Shown here one piece after another: positions 47,355-55,541 of a DNA stretch of 64,000 nucleotides; the stretch's first letter is position 1, and the number at the start of each line of letters is the position of its first letter. Location of the stretch: the NCBI RefSeq assembly GCF_011046245.1, contig NZ_CP049241.1, positions 868,001 through 932,000 of the forward strand. Direction: 5' to 3'. The position numbers and the translations under genes are program-made. The notes beneath the pieces were generated by a model that did not search any database, was not told where the DNA came from, and saw nothing but the letters and a program-made list of their open reading frames with translations. Origin of the DNA: Allorhizobium pseudoryzae (lineage in GTDB: Bacteria; Pseudomonadota; Alphaproteobacteria; Rhizobiales; Rhizobiaceae).

Positions 47355-48419
47355 ATGAACAGACGTCTTCTTCTGACTGCGCTCGCCACCATCACCCTCC
47401 TTCCCTGGACGGCTTCGGCCGAACCATCCGTCGGCGCAACCACGATCTCCATCCCCTCCCCTCACCGCGGCAAGCCACTCTCCGTCGATGTGTGGTACCC
47501 GTCGGATGCGAAGGCGCCGGACACGCTGATCGGCGACAACCGCATCTTTACCGGCGCTGCAGCCAAAGCCGATGCGGCCATCGATCCCGGCCGCCACCCG
47601 CTGATCCTGCTCTCGCACGGTTCCGGCTCGCGGGCCCAGGGCATGGCCTGGATTGCGGCGCGCCTGGCGGCGAAGGGTTTTATCGTGGCCGGGCCGGATC
47701 ATCCCGGCACGACCAGCGGCGATTCCACCCCGATTGCCACGCCGCGCATCTGGGAGCGGACGCAGGACCTTTCCGACATCATCACCTGGATGACCGGTGA
47801 CGCCCGCTGGACGGGGTCGGTCGATGCCGCGAAGATCGGCGTCATCGGCTTTTCGCTCGGCGGCAGCACGGCGCTGGAACTGATCGGCGGACGCGCGGAT
47901 CTTAACGCCTATGCCGATTATTGCGACCGCTACACAATGATGATGGATTGCCAGTGGTTTGCCGGCGGCATCGGCTTCGTCGATGGCAAGCGGGTTGCCT
48001 CGCCCGTCGTAAGACTGCGGGCGTTCGACAAGGCGCATTTCGAGCAGTCGAATCTCGATCCGCGCGTGACATCCGGGGTCATCGTCGATCCGGGTCTTGC
48101 CACGTCCTTCAAGGCCGACAGCCTCAGGCAGATCAAGGTTGCGACGACGATCATCAACCTCGGCAGCCCGGGCACCGTACCCGTCGCCGTCTATGCCCAG
48201 AAGCTGTCCGCCGAGATCCCCGGCGCCCAGTACCACCAGATCCCCGGCTCCAACCACTTCAGCTTCCTGCCGGTCTGCAAGCCGGATGCGCAGGATGTGC
48301 TGAGCGAATCCGGCGACCCCGATCCGATCTGCGACGGCAAGGGCCTGCGCGACCGCGCCGAGGTGCACAAGGATGCGGAGACGCTGATTGTCGAGGCCTT
48401 CCAGAACACGCTGAAATAG
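47355..48419 (+). CDS. Exported alpha/beta hydrolase, PAF-acetylhydrolase/dienelactone hydrolase-like
   Basis: 354 residues from the ATG at 47355 (GAGG 7 bases upstream). A signal peptide covers about residues 1-22 (MNRRLLLTALATITLLPWTASA). The mature part is an alpha/beta hydrolase: ILLSHGSGSRAQG forms the oxyanion turn, IGVIGFSLGGSTALE the nucleophile elbow with its Ser, and PGSNHFSFL carries the terminal His. This pattern is that of the platelet-activating-factor acetylhydrolase-like hydrolases often annotated as dienelactone hydrolases. It likely acts in the periplasm on esters. Cys residues in CDRYTMMMDCQ and CKPDAQ...ICDG may form disulphides. Confidence 0.88.
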   Translation: MNRRLLLTALATITLLPWTASAEPSVGATTISIPSPHRGKPLSVDVWYPSDAKAPDTLIGDNRIFTGAAAKADAAIDPGRHPLILLSHGSGSRAQGMAWIAARLAAKGFIVAGPDHPGTTSGDSTPIATPRIWERTQDLSDIITWMTGDARWTGSVDAAKIGVIGFSLGGSTALELIGGRADLNAYADYCDRYTMMMDCQWFAGGIGFVDGKRVASPVVRLRAFDKAHFEQSNLDPRVTSGVIVDPGLATSFKADSLRQIKVATTIINLGSPGTVPVAVYAQKLSAEIPGAQYHQIPGSNHFSFLPVCKPDAQDVLSESGDPDPICDGKGLRDRAEVHKDAETLIVEAFQNTLK

Positions 48420-48420
48420 A

Positions 48421-48939
48421 TCAGCCGATCCGTTTGTAGAAGAAGGTCGAATCGCAGAAGCCGCCCTGCGGCCACAGCGCATAATCGGGAATGACGCCCA
48501 CCTTTTCCCAACCGAAGCGGGGGTAGATCGCCTCCGCTTCGCTGCCGGTTGCCGTATCCAGCACCAGAAGCGAGCGGCCTCGACGCGCCGCTTCGGTTTC
48601 CACCGCCGCCATCAGCTTGCGCGACAGGCCAAGGCCGCGGGCAGAGCGGTGGACGAGAAGTTTCATCAGGTCGCCCCGGTGCGGCTGATTGGGTTTTTGC
48701 GCGAGTCCCACCTGCACCGTGCCGACGACGCGCCCCTCGTGTTCCGCCACCGCCAGGATGATCTGCCCGGCGGCGACGCTCGCAAACACATCCCGCCAGT
48801 AGCCGACCGCATCCTGGGGCGCAAACGGCAGCATGAAGCCGAGGGAGGCGCCGCCGTTGACGCAGTCCGACAGGACTTCGCTGAGATCGGACAACAGCGG
48901 GAGCGCCTCTTCGGCGGAGACGATACGGATCATGGACAT
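48421..48939 (-). CDS. GNAT family N-acetyltransferase
   Basis: About 172 residues. Motif A is LMKLLVHRSARGLGLSRKLM near residues 92-111, including the R-x-x-G-x-G type acetyl-CoA site, preceded by the central strand GQIILAVAEHEGRVVGTVQV. The C-terminus has TGSEAEAIYPRFGWEKVG. It resembles acetyltransferases acting on small amines. Three nearby ATGs (48951, 48939, 48933) are possible; the first directly abuts AAGG, so 48939 or 48933 is more likely. Its stop codon is one base from the convergent hydrolase stop. It follows the XRE-cupin regulator gene by 24 bases, so it is probably co-transcribed with it. Confidence 0.88.
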   Translation of the reverse strand: MSMIRIVSAEEALPLLSDLSEVLSDCVNGGASLGFMLPFAPQDAVGYWRDVFASVAAGQIILAVAEHEGRVVGTVQVGLAQKPNQPHRGDLMKLLVHRSARGLGLSRKLMAAVETEAARRGRSLLVLDTATGSEAEAIYPRFGWEKVGVIPDYALWPQGGFCDSTFFYKRIG

Positions 48940-48963
48940 GGCAGACTGCATCCTTGGCTTTAA

Positions 48964-49539
48964 TCAGCGCCCGCGGTCGAGAATGACGGCGTAGCGGACG
49001 GGTTTGTCGGTCGGATTGTGAAACTGGAAGGCGTCGCCGATATCCATGAACAGGCAGTCGCCGGCTTCCAGCCGATGGGTCTCGCCGGGCAGGACCATCT
49101 CCAGCACGCCCTCGAACACCCAGATATGCTGGGTCATGGAGCGGCTTTCCTCGCGCGGTGGAAAACTGACGCGGGCGCCCGGCGGAAAATCCACCTCGAC
49201 GATATCCACCCGCGAGGACACGCCGGGCGGAGAGATCGACCGACGCAGATAGCCGGTGACGGGATCCCGCCACAGCCGCTGGTCCTTACGGCGGATGAGC
49301 GGTGAGCGGCTCGGATCGTCCGGCGCGAAGAATTCCGACAGGGAGAGGCCGAGCGCTTCACAGAGCCGCGCCAGAAGGGCCGCCGTCGGGCTCGCCTCGC
49401 CGCGTTCGATGCGCGAGATCATCGCCCGGCTGACGCCCGATGCGCCTGAGAGTTGATCCAGCGTGAAGGCCTGCCGCGCCCTCAGCGCCTTCAGCCGATC
49501 GCCCAGCGCGCCTTCGAATTGTTGATCCGTCTGTTCCAT
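48964..49539 (-). CDS. XRE family transcriptional regulator with cupin domain
   Basis: 191 residues. An N-terminal Cro/C1-type helix-turn-helix spans about residues 12-66 (LKALRARQAFTLDQLSGASG, VSRAMISRIERGEASPT), and a C-terminal cupin domain spans about residues 115-190 (SMTQHIWVFEGVLEM, HRLEAGDCLFM). Regulators of this type sense small metabolites through the cupin. The start at 49539 is chosen because the HTH follows directly; the frame to 49650 would cross the divergent promoter. It is divergent from an MFS transporter gene, which it probably controls through the repeated sites at 49560-49590. Confidence 0.93.
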   Translation of the reverse strand: MEQTDQQFEGALGDRLKALRARQAFTLDQLSGASGVSRAMISRIERGEASPTAALLARLCEALGLSLSEFFAPDDPSRSPLIRRKDQRLWRDPVTGYLRRSISPPGVSSRVDIVEVDFPPGARVSFPPREESRSMTQHIWVFEGVLEMVLPGETHRLEAGDCLFMDIGDAFQFHNPTDKPVRYAVILDRGR

Positions 49540-49559
49540 GGCGTGATCATGGATTTCTA

Positions 49560-49590
49560 CTATAGTGGAGTCAATAGGCTCTATAATGGA
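49560..49590. promoter_or_regulatory. Direct-repeat operator candidate between the XRE-cupin and MFS genes
   Basis: CTATAGTGGA (49560-49569) and CTATAATGGA (49581-49590) are 9/10 identical and start 21 bases apart, two turns of the helix, on the same face. They lie just outside the regulator start codon. The second contains TATAAT and may serve as the -10 of the MFS gene. Confidence 0.5.
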
Positions 49591-49728
49591 TTTTTCTCGC
49601 CGCGCCCGGAGCAGATCACGGCGCGCCTGCGACAGTCCGGCGCAAGCCAAGGCGATAAGCTTTCGGCAACATCACGAATCTCGCCGCTGGCGCTGGTCTC
49701 GTCGCTGTTTTGTCTTTGCGGAGGCGTC

Positions 49729-51018
49729 ATGCACGGCCAGCCTGAACGGGGAACATCCCCCTTGTCGATCGCCAGCATCGTGGCCTCGATGACAACCGCT
49801 GCGGTCGGAAGCGGCCTGATGTTTGCCTACAGTCCTTACATGCTGTCGCTATCGCCCGATGCGGCCTGGGCGCCGGGGGCAGCGGTCACCGCCGTCGCCT
49901 TCGGTGGGCTGGTGGGCTGCGTGGTGACGGGACCGCTGATCCAGCGGGTGGGGCATGCGCGGCTGTTTGCCTGCTCGATGGCAATCGTGATCATCGCGGC
50001 CGCGCTGATCGCCTCGAACCTCTCGGTCACCCTGTGGATTCTCGCCCGTGGCCTCTATGGCGCTGCCGCCAATTGCAATTTCATCATCGCCCAGAGCTGG
50101 CTGAACCATGCCGCCTCCAACACCTGGCGCGGACGGGCGATGTCCTTCTTCTACATGGCCTATGTGCTGGGGCTTGGCTGCGGCGCCTGGCTGTTCGGGC
50201 AGATCCCGACCTCCGGCAACCTGACACCGCTGCTGACGATCTTCTTCACGGCGCTTGCCATCCTGCCGATCGGCTTGACGCGCCTGCCGAACCCGCCGGC
50301 ACCGGCGCGGGTGAACGTGGATATCGGCATGGCCTGGCGGATCTCGCCGGTCGGCCTTATCGGCGTGCTGGCGTCGGGCGGGCTTTCCATGGTGGTGCAG
50401 GGTTTCGTGCCGATCTATGCGACCACCAACGGCGTCAGCCAGAGGGAGGTCGGCCTCCTGATGTTCGTGATGCAGACCGGGCTGCTGTTCGTGCAGTATC
50501 CGCTCGGCATTCTCTCCGACCGGATGGACCGGCGGCGTGTGCTGCTGATCACCTGCGCCATCATCCTTCTTGCCGGCACCGCGGCGCTCTTTGCATCCTT
50601 CACCCAGATGCTGCTGTTCATGCTGATCTTCCTAGTCTTCGGCGGCGCCATCGAGACGATCTATTCCATCGCCAACGCCCATTCGAACGACCGTGCCGAT
50701 CCGGGCGACTATGTTCCGCTCTCCAGCACGCTGCTGGTCGCCTGGTCGGCGGCCGCAACCGTGGTGCCGCTGGCGGTCACCGCGCTGATGCCGGTGTTCG
50801 GCGAAAAGACCTTCATCGGGGCCGCCCTCATGGTGGCGGCGGCCTATCTGGTCTTCACGCTCTGGCGATTGAACGAGCGCGATCCCGTGCCTTCGGATGC
50901 GCGCGAGACCTTCGAGCTGCGCAGTGCCCAGCTGCCGAACGCCGCGGTGCTGACCGATCCCGTTGCGCTGTTGGCCGAAGCCGATAGCCAGCGGGACGAT
51001 CTCGGCCCTCAGCCCTGA
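49729..51018 (+). CDS. Major facilitator superfamily transporter
   Basis: 429 residues from the ATG at 49729 (GGAGG 5 bases upstream); the longer frame from 49453 runs antisense through the regulator gene. Twelve transmembrane helices are apparent, beginning SIASIVASMTTAAVGSGLMF, with a central cytoplasmic loop of about 30 residues. The loop between helices 8 and 9 carries the MFS motif SDRMDRRRVLL. It is related to sugar-phosphate or YcaD-like permeases that exchange small solutes or drugs by proton coupling. The divergent XRE-cupin regulator probably controls it. The tail overlaps the convergent SnoaL-like gene by 10 bases. Substrate unknown. Confidence 0.92.
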   Translation: MHGQPERGTSPLSIASIVASMTTAAVGSGLMFAYSPYMLSLSPDAAWAPGAAVTAVAFGGLVGCVVTGPLIQRVGHARLFACSMAIVIIAAALIASNLSVTLWILARGLYGAAANCNFIIAQSWLNHAASNTWRGRAMSFFYMAYVLGLGCGAWLFGQIPTSGNLTPLLTIFFTALAILPIGLTRLPNPPAPARVNVDIGMAWRISPVGLIGVLASGGLSMVVQGFVPIYATTNGVSQREVGLLMFVMQTGLLFVQYPLGILSDRMDRRRVLLITCAIILLAGTAALFASFTQMLLFMLIFLVFGGAIETIYSIANAHSNDRADPGDYVPLSSTLLVAWSAAATVVPLAVTALMPVFGEKTFIGAALMVAAAYLVFTLWRLNERDPVPSDARETFELRSAQLPNAAVLTDPVALLAEADSQRDDLGPQP

Positions 51019-51410
51019 ACCTGGGCAATCCAGTCGTTGAGGCTGTAGTAATTGGTGACGCGCGAGACCTTGCCATCCTGCAGGGCGAAAAAGGCGCCGG
51101 CCGGCAACCGATAGGTCTGGCCCTTCGCTTCCGGCAGGCCTTCATCCGTGGCGAGATAGGTGCCGTTGACGATGAATTCCGCCGCAGCACGCGTGCCATC
51201 CTCGCTTGCCATGATGACGATATCGGTCAGGGTTTCCTTGTAGCAGCGGTTCATGTGCGCCATGAAGGCGGCAAAGGCCGGCTTGCCCACCTGCCGCTCA
51301 CCCTGGTTGATGTCGTGCACGACGTCGTCGGTCAGCAGTGCCAGGAAGGCCTGCATGTCCTGAGCGTTGAACGCATCATAATAGGCACGGATGGTAGCGG
51401 TGGCGGTCAT
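51009..51410 (-). CDS. SnoaL-like/ketosteroid isomerase-related protein
   Basis: 133 residues of the NTF2-like/SnoaL superfamily. The N-terminus ATIRAYYDAFNAQDMQAFLAL, the core VVHDINQGERQVGKPAF with an Asp-His pair, and MNRCYKETLTDI are typical of the small cone-shaped alpha+beta barrel. Family members are isomerases, cyclases or hydrolases acting on small hydrophobic substrates. It has no signal peptide. The end overlaps the convergent MFS transporter gene by 10 bases and the start is divergent from the GNAT/nitrilase operon. No substrate can be assigned. Confidence 0.88.
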   Translation of the reverse strand: MTATATIRAYYDAFNAQDMQAFLALLTDDVVHDINQGERQVGKPAFAAFMAHMNRCYKETLTDIVIMASEDGTRAAAEFIVNGTYLATDEGLPEAKGQTYRLPAGAFFALQDGKVSRVTNYYSLNDWIAQVQG

Positions 51411-51440
51411 GCGGCATTCCTCAAGCTAAGGCAGGTGATC

Positions 51441-51485
51441 GGAGACTTGAACGGCGGAGACTTGGATGGCGGAGACTTGGATGGC
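51441..51485. repeat. Three tandem 15-bp repeats
   Basis: GGAGACTTGAACGGC, then GGAGACTTGGATGGC twice. It fills the control region between the SnoaL-like gene (start at 51410) and the GNAT gene (start at 51533). Units two and three are identical, which points to recent slippage or repeated regulator sites. Confidence 0.85.
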
Positions 51486-51532
51486 GGAACGGCGAAGGGT
51501 ATAACCTGCCCGAAACGGACTGAACATACTCT

Positions 51533-52123
51533 ATGGCACTCACCATCACATCCTATTCCGGCCGCGACGCGACAGCCTTCTTTGACGACCTGGCGCGGCT
51601 GCGCATCACCGTTTTCCGGGATTTCCCTTATCTCTACCATGGCGACAGTGACTACGAGCGCCAGTACATGGAGATCTATGCCCGCTCCGAAGGCTCGATC
51701 TTCGTTATCGCCGTGGACGACGGGTTGGTGGTCGGCGCGTCGACAGGCACGCCCATGGCGAGCGAGACGGACGAGGTGAAAGGGCCATTCCTTACGGCGG
51801 GATATGACCCGGACACGATCTTCTATTTCGGTGAAAGCGTGCTGTTGCCGGCCTATCGCGGCCGGGGCATCGGCATTGCCTTTTTCGAACAGCGGGAAGC
51901 GCAGGCGCGAAAGCTCGGCCTTTCCACCTGCACCTTCTGCGCCGTGGAGCGCCCCGCCGACCACCCACGACGCCCGGCCGATTACGTGCCACTCGATGCC
52001 TTCTGGGGAAAACTCGGCTACACGCATCACCCGGAGCTTCGCACGCATTTTTCCTGGCGCGACTTGGATGAGGCGGAAGAGAGCCCGAAACCCCTGTCCT
52101 TCTGGTTGAAGACACTGCCATGA
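51533..52123 (+). CDS. GNAT family N-acetyltransferase, nitrilase-associated
   Basis: 196 residues. Motif A is visible as FGESVLLPAYRGRGIGIAFF near residues 100-119 with the acetyl-CoA-binding RGRGIG, and a conserved N-terminal LRITVFRDFPYLYHGD segment matches the acetyltransferase domain that in other bacteria is fused to, or encoded beside, a carbon-nitrogen hydrolase. The gene overlaps the nitrilase-superfamily gene by 4 bases (ATGA), supporting a joint function on one substrate, for example acetylation and release of an amide. Tandem 15-bp repeats precede the gene. Function is otherwise unknown. Confidence 0.88.
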   Translation: MALTITSYSGRDATAFFDDLARLRITVFRDFPYLYHGDSDYERQYMEIYARSEGSIFVIAVDDGLVVGASTGTPMASETDEVKGPFLTAGYDPDTIFYFGESVLLPAYRGRGIGIAFFEQREAQARKLGLSTCTFCAVERPADHPRRPADYVPLDAFWGKLGYTHHPELRTHFSWRDLDEAEESPKPLSFWLKTLP

Positions 52124-52992
52124 CCATCACGCTTGCCGCCTGCCAGTATCGAATCGAGCTGATCGAAAGTTTCGAAGCCTATGAGGCGCACCTGACGGCG
52201 CTGGTGGAAGAGGCCGTGGCGCAAGGGGCCGAGCTTCTGCTTCTGCCGGAATATGCGGGCCTGGTGCTGACCGGACAGCTCGATTCCGCGACACGATCCG
52301 ACCTGCATGGCTCGATTGCCGGCATCCAGTCGCTCATTCCGCGCTGGATGAACCTGTGCGAGCGGCTGGCCCGCGAGCATCGGATTGTCCTGCAGCCGGG
52401 ATCGATGCCGGTGCTGGACCCGGACGGCGCCTTTCGCAACCGCGCGCCGCTCTTTGGCCCCGACGGGCTTCTCGGCCATCAGGACAAGCAGATCATGACG
52501 CGCTTCGAGCGCGAACAATGGCAGATCGCCGCCGGGCGGGACGGACTGAAGGCCTTCGAGACGCCGCTGGGGCGCATCGGCATCCTCATCTGTTACGACA
52601 CCGAGTTTCCGATGCTGGGACGCAGGCTGGCCGAGCTTGGCGTGGAGCTGGTGCTAACGCCCTCCTGTACCGATACGCTGGCCGGAAGCTACCGCGTGCG
52701 GATCGGCGCGCAGGCGCGGGCACTGGAGAACCAGTATGCGGTGCTATCTGCGCCGACCGCCGGCACGGCTGCCTGGTCTCCGGCGTTCGATGAAAACCGC
52801 GGCCGTGCGGCGCTTTACGTACCCTCCGATTACGGCATGCCGCCTTCCGGCATCGTGGCGGAAAGCGAAGAGGACACGGTCGAAGAGACCCGCTGGCTGA
52901 TCACCCGCATCGACCTTGCCGACGTTGCACGGCTTCGAACCGAGGGGCAGGTGGCGACCCGGCGGGACTGGCTGGAGCAATTTGATCGCTGA
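52120..52992 (+). CDS. Carbon-nitrogen hydrolase, nitrilase superfamily
   Basis: 290 residues. The Glu-Lys-Cys triad is complete: Glu44 in LLLPEYAGLVL, Lys123 in GHQDKQIMTRFE and Cys158 in LICYDTEFP. These cytoplasmic enzymes hydrolyse amides or nitriles, or transfer acyl groups. Its start overlaps the acetyltransferase gene (ATGA). In several proteobacteria the two domains are fused into one protein, so this is a split version of a known pair. A second conserved Glu in EREQWQIAAGR is present. Substrate unknown; hydrolysis of an N-acyl or omega-amide compound is an inference. Confidence 0.9.
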   Translation: MTITLAACQYRIELIESFEAYEAHLTALVEEAVAQGAELLLLPEYAGLVLTGQLDSATRSDLHGSIAGIQSLIPRWMNLCERLAREHRIVLQPGSMPVLDPDGAFRNRAPLFGPDGLLGHQDKQIMTRFEREQWQIAAGRDGLKAFETPLGRIGILICYDTEFPMLGRRLAELGVELVLTPSCTDTLAGSYRVRIGAQARALENQYAVLSAPTAGTAAWSPAFDENRGRAALYVPSDYGMPPSGIVAESEEDTVEETRWLITRIDLADVARLRTEGQVATRRDWLEQFDR

Positions 52993-53065
52993 AGCCTGGT
53001 TTTCTCAGGCTTTGCCGCAATTTCCCGCTAGGCGTTGGTAGAGCTCGCTGCTATATGCGCCGACC

Positions 53066-54886
53066 ATGAGCACCGATCGCACGCCCCTCGACCATATCCG
53101 CAATTTTTCCATCGTCGCGCATATCGACCATGGCAAATCGACCCTGGCAGACCGCCTCATCCAAAAGACCGGCGGACTGGCCGAGCGCGAGATGAGCGAG
53201 CAGGTGCTGGACTCGATGGATATCGAGCGCGAGCGCGGCATCACCATCAAGGCCCAGACGGTTCGCCTGCACTACAAGGCGAACAATGGCGAAACCTATG
53301 TGCTGAACCTTATCGACACGCCCGGCCACGTGGACTTCGCCTATGAAGTCTCCCGCTCGCTGTCGGCCTGCGAGGGCTCGCTGCTGGTGGTGGATGCCTC
53401 CCAGGGTGTCGAAGCCCAGACGCTCGCCAATGTCTACCAGGCGATCGACAACAACCACGAGCTCGTCACCGTTCTGAACAAGATCGATCTTCCGGCGGCC
53501 GAGCCCGACCGCATCAAGGAACAGATCGAGGAAGTCATCGGCATCGATGCGTCCGACGCCGTGCTAATTTCGGCGAAGACCGGCCTTGGCATTCCCGATG
53601 TTCTGGAAGCGATCGTCAACAAGCTGCCGCCGCCGAAGAGCGAAGGCGGCGAAAAGGCGCCGCTGAAGGCGCTGCTGGTCGACAGCTGGTACGACACCTA
53701 TCTCGGCGTCATGGTTCTCGTGCGGATCATCGACGGCGTGCTGACCAAGGGCCAGCAGATCCGCATGATGGGCACCGGCGCCAAATACGGCGTGGAGCGC
53801 GTCGGCGTGCTGACCCCGAAGATGGTCAATGTCGACAGCCTCGGCCCCGGCGAGATCGGCTTCATCACGGCGTCCATCAAGGAAGTGGCCGATACCCGCG
53901 TCGGCGACACGATTACAGACGACAAGCGCCCGACGGAAAAGGCCCTGCCGGGCTTCAAGCCGGCCCAGCCGGTGGTGTTCTGCGGTCTCTTCCCGGTCGA
54001 TGCCGCGGATTTCGAAGACCTGCGCGCCGCCATGGGCAAGCTTCGCCTGAACGACGCCTCTTTCTCTTTCGAAATGGAAAGCTCGGCAGCGCTTGGTTTC
54101 GGTTTCCGCTGCGGCTTCCTTGGCCTGCTCCATCTCGAAATCATCCAGGAACGCCTGGAGCGCGAATTCAACCTCGATCTCGTCGCCACCGCGCCCTCCG
54201 TCGTCTACCAGATGACGCTGACCGACGGCACGGAGAAGGAACTGCACAACCCGGCCGACATGCCGGACGTGGTGAAGATCGACGCCATCCGCGAACCGTG
54301 GATCAAGGCAACCATCCTGACGCCGGACGAATATCTCGGCGGCATCCTGAAACTCTGCCAAGACCGGCGCGGCATCCAGACGGAGCTGACCTATGTCGGC
54401 ACCCGCGCGATGCTGACCTATGAACTGCCGCTCAACGAAGTGGTGTTCGATTTCTACGACCGCCTGAAATCGATCTCGAAGGGCTATGCCTCCTTCGACT
54501 ACAACATCATGGACTACCGCGAAGGCGACTTGGTGAAGATGTCGATCCTCGTCAACGGCGATCCGGTGGATGCGCTTTCCATGCTGGTGCACCGCTCCGC
54601 CGCCGACCGGCGCGGACGCGGCATGTGCGAGAAGCTCAAGGAACTCATTCCGCCGCACATGTTCCAGATCCCGATCCAGGCCGCAATCGGCGGCAAGGTG
54701 ATTGCGCGTGAAACCGTGCGCGCGCTGCGCAAGGACGTGACCGCCAAGTGCTACGGCGGCGACGCCACCCGCAAGCGCAAGCTGCTGGAAAAGCAGAAGG
54801 AAGGCAAGAAGCGCATGCGCCAGTTCGGCAAGGTGGAAATCCCGCAGGAAGCCTTCATTGCCGCGCTGAAGATGAACGACGAGTGA
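53066..54886 (+). CDS. lepA: Elongation factor 4 (back-translocating GTPase)
   Basis: 606 residues, full length. The GTPase domain has AHIDHGKST (P-loop, residues 18-26), [18 protein letters not shown] and LNKIDLP; domains II and III, the EF-G-like domain V and the LepA-specific C-terminal domain with [20 protein letters not shown] complete the family architecture. The factor acts on the ribosome, mainly at initiation and under ionic stress. The ATG at 53066 gives the standard N-terminus. A ccdAB-type module follows 64 bases later on the same strand without a terminator between. Confidence 0.98.
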   Translation: MSTDRTPLDHIRNFSIVAHIDHGKSTLADRLIQKTGGLAEREMSEQVLDSMDIERERGITIKAQTVRLHYKANNGETYVLNLIDTPGHVDFAYEVSRSLSACEGSLLVVDASQGVEAQTLANVYQAIDNNHELVTVLNKIDLPAAEPDRIKEQIEEVIGIDASDAVLISAKTGLGIPDVLEAIVNKLPPPKSEGGEKAPLKALLVDSWYDTYLGVMVLVRIIDGVLTKGQQIRMMGTGAKYGVERVGVLTPKMVNVDSLGPGEIGFITASIKEVADTRVGDTITDDKRPTEKALPGFKPAQPVVFCGLFPVDAADFEDLRAAMGKLRLNDASFSFEMESSAALGFGFRCGFLGLLHLEIIQERLEREFNLDLVATAPSVVYQMTLTDGTEKELHNPADMPDVVKIDAIREPWIKATILTPDEYLGGILKLCQDRRGIQTELTYVGTRAMLTYELPLNEVVFDFYDRLKSISKGYASFDYNIMDYREGDLVKMSILVNGDPVDALSMLVHRSAADRRGRGMCEKLKELIPPHMFQIPIQAAIGGKVIARETVRALRKDVTAKCYGGDATRKRKLLEKQKEGKKRMRQFGKVEIPQEAFIAALKMNDE

Positions 54887-54950
54887 GGCTTTTCAGCGTC
54901 GCATTTCTGCGCCATACTCCCTGCCTGTAACCTGGACGGGATGTTCTCCA

Positions 54951-55181
54951 ATGGTGCAATCGGCGCGTAAAAAAGGTGAAGTCGCGATCGACAGCCGCCT
55001 GTTGGCGGAAGCCCGCGACCTGAAGCTCGACATTTCGAGCGCAGCGGAGGACGGGCTGCAGCGGGCCATCCGCGCCGAAAAGGAACGGCTGTGGCGCATC
55101 GAGAACGCCGATGCGATCGCCGCGGAGAATGCTTACATCGAAAAGCACGGGCTGCCGCTCGCCAAATATCGGATGTTCTGA
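54951..55181 (+). CDS. CcdA-family antitoxin
   Basis: 76 residues of the CcdA family. The N-terminal part, RKKGEVAIDSRLLAEARDLKLD, is the ribbon-helix-helix DNA-binding domain, and the C-terminal part, RIENADAIAAENAYIEKHG followed by LPLAKYRMF, is the toxin-wrapping tail with the conserved W-x-x-x-N-x-x-A-I-x-x-x-N pattern. It binds CcdB and represses its own promoter. Its stop codon overlaps the toxin ATG (TGATG). Chromosomal copies like this may be stabilising elements or inactive relics; both genes are intact here. Confidence 0.92.
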   Translation: MVQSARKKGEVAIDSRLLAEARDLKLDISSAAEDGLQRAIRAEKERLWRIENADAIAAENAYIEKHGLPLAKYRMF

Positions 55182-55480
55182 TGGCGCGGTTTTCGGTCTA
55201 CCGATCTCAGGAGCAGGATATCCTGTTGCTCGATCTGCAGACCGACATTCTCAATGCGTTGAAGACGCGAGTCGTGGTGCCGCTCTACAAGATCGAGTCC
55301 ATGTCCTGGTCCATCGGACGGATGAACCCCCGCTTCGACATCAACGGTCAGCGTTATGTGATGGCGACCCAACGGATGGGGGCAATCAGCACGAGCGAGA
55401 TTGGTGCGCTCGTTGCAGACCTTTCGCCACGCGCTGACGACATCACCGCCGCGACGGATTTTCTTTTCCAAGGTTTTTGA
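55181..55480 (+). CDS. CcdB-family toxin
   Basis: 99 residues, the expected length of CcdB, which poisons DNA gyrase by trapping the GyrA-DNA complex. Family features are the N-terminal RFSVYR, the central LKTRVVVPL segment, and the C-terminal TDFLFQGF; the very C-terminal residues contact gyrase in the F-plasmid protein and are W-x-x-G-x-I-type there, while here the end is FLFQGF, so gyrase activity is uncertain. It is translationally coupled to the antitoxin. The gene is followed by the terminator of the convergent PRC-barrel gene. Confidence 0.9.
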   Translation: MARFSVYRSQEQDILLLDLQTDILNALKTRVVVPLYKIESMSWSIGRMNPRFDINGQRYVMATQRMGAISTSEIGALVADLSPRADDITAATDFLFQGF

Positions 55481-55484
55481 CGGC

Positions 55485-55514
55485 AAAAGGCCCCGCGGCG
55501 AAAACCGCAGGGCC
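55485..55514 (-). terminator. Intrinsic terminator after the PRC-barrel gene
   Basis: A stem of 9 pairs with one mismatch (55489-55498 with 55505-55514) around CGAAAA, followed on the minus strand by TTTT. It lies between the convergent ccdB and PRC-barrel genes. Confidence 0.75.
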
Positions 55515-55541
55515 TGGTGTTCTGATCTTCGGCTGGTCCGC

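Noticed and set aside
51441..51485. Tandem repeats as a possible CRISPR fragment
   Set aside because: The 15-base units are contiguous with no spacers, and there are no cas genes in the window.
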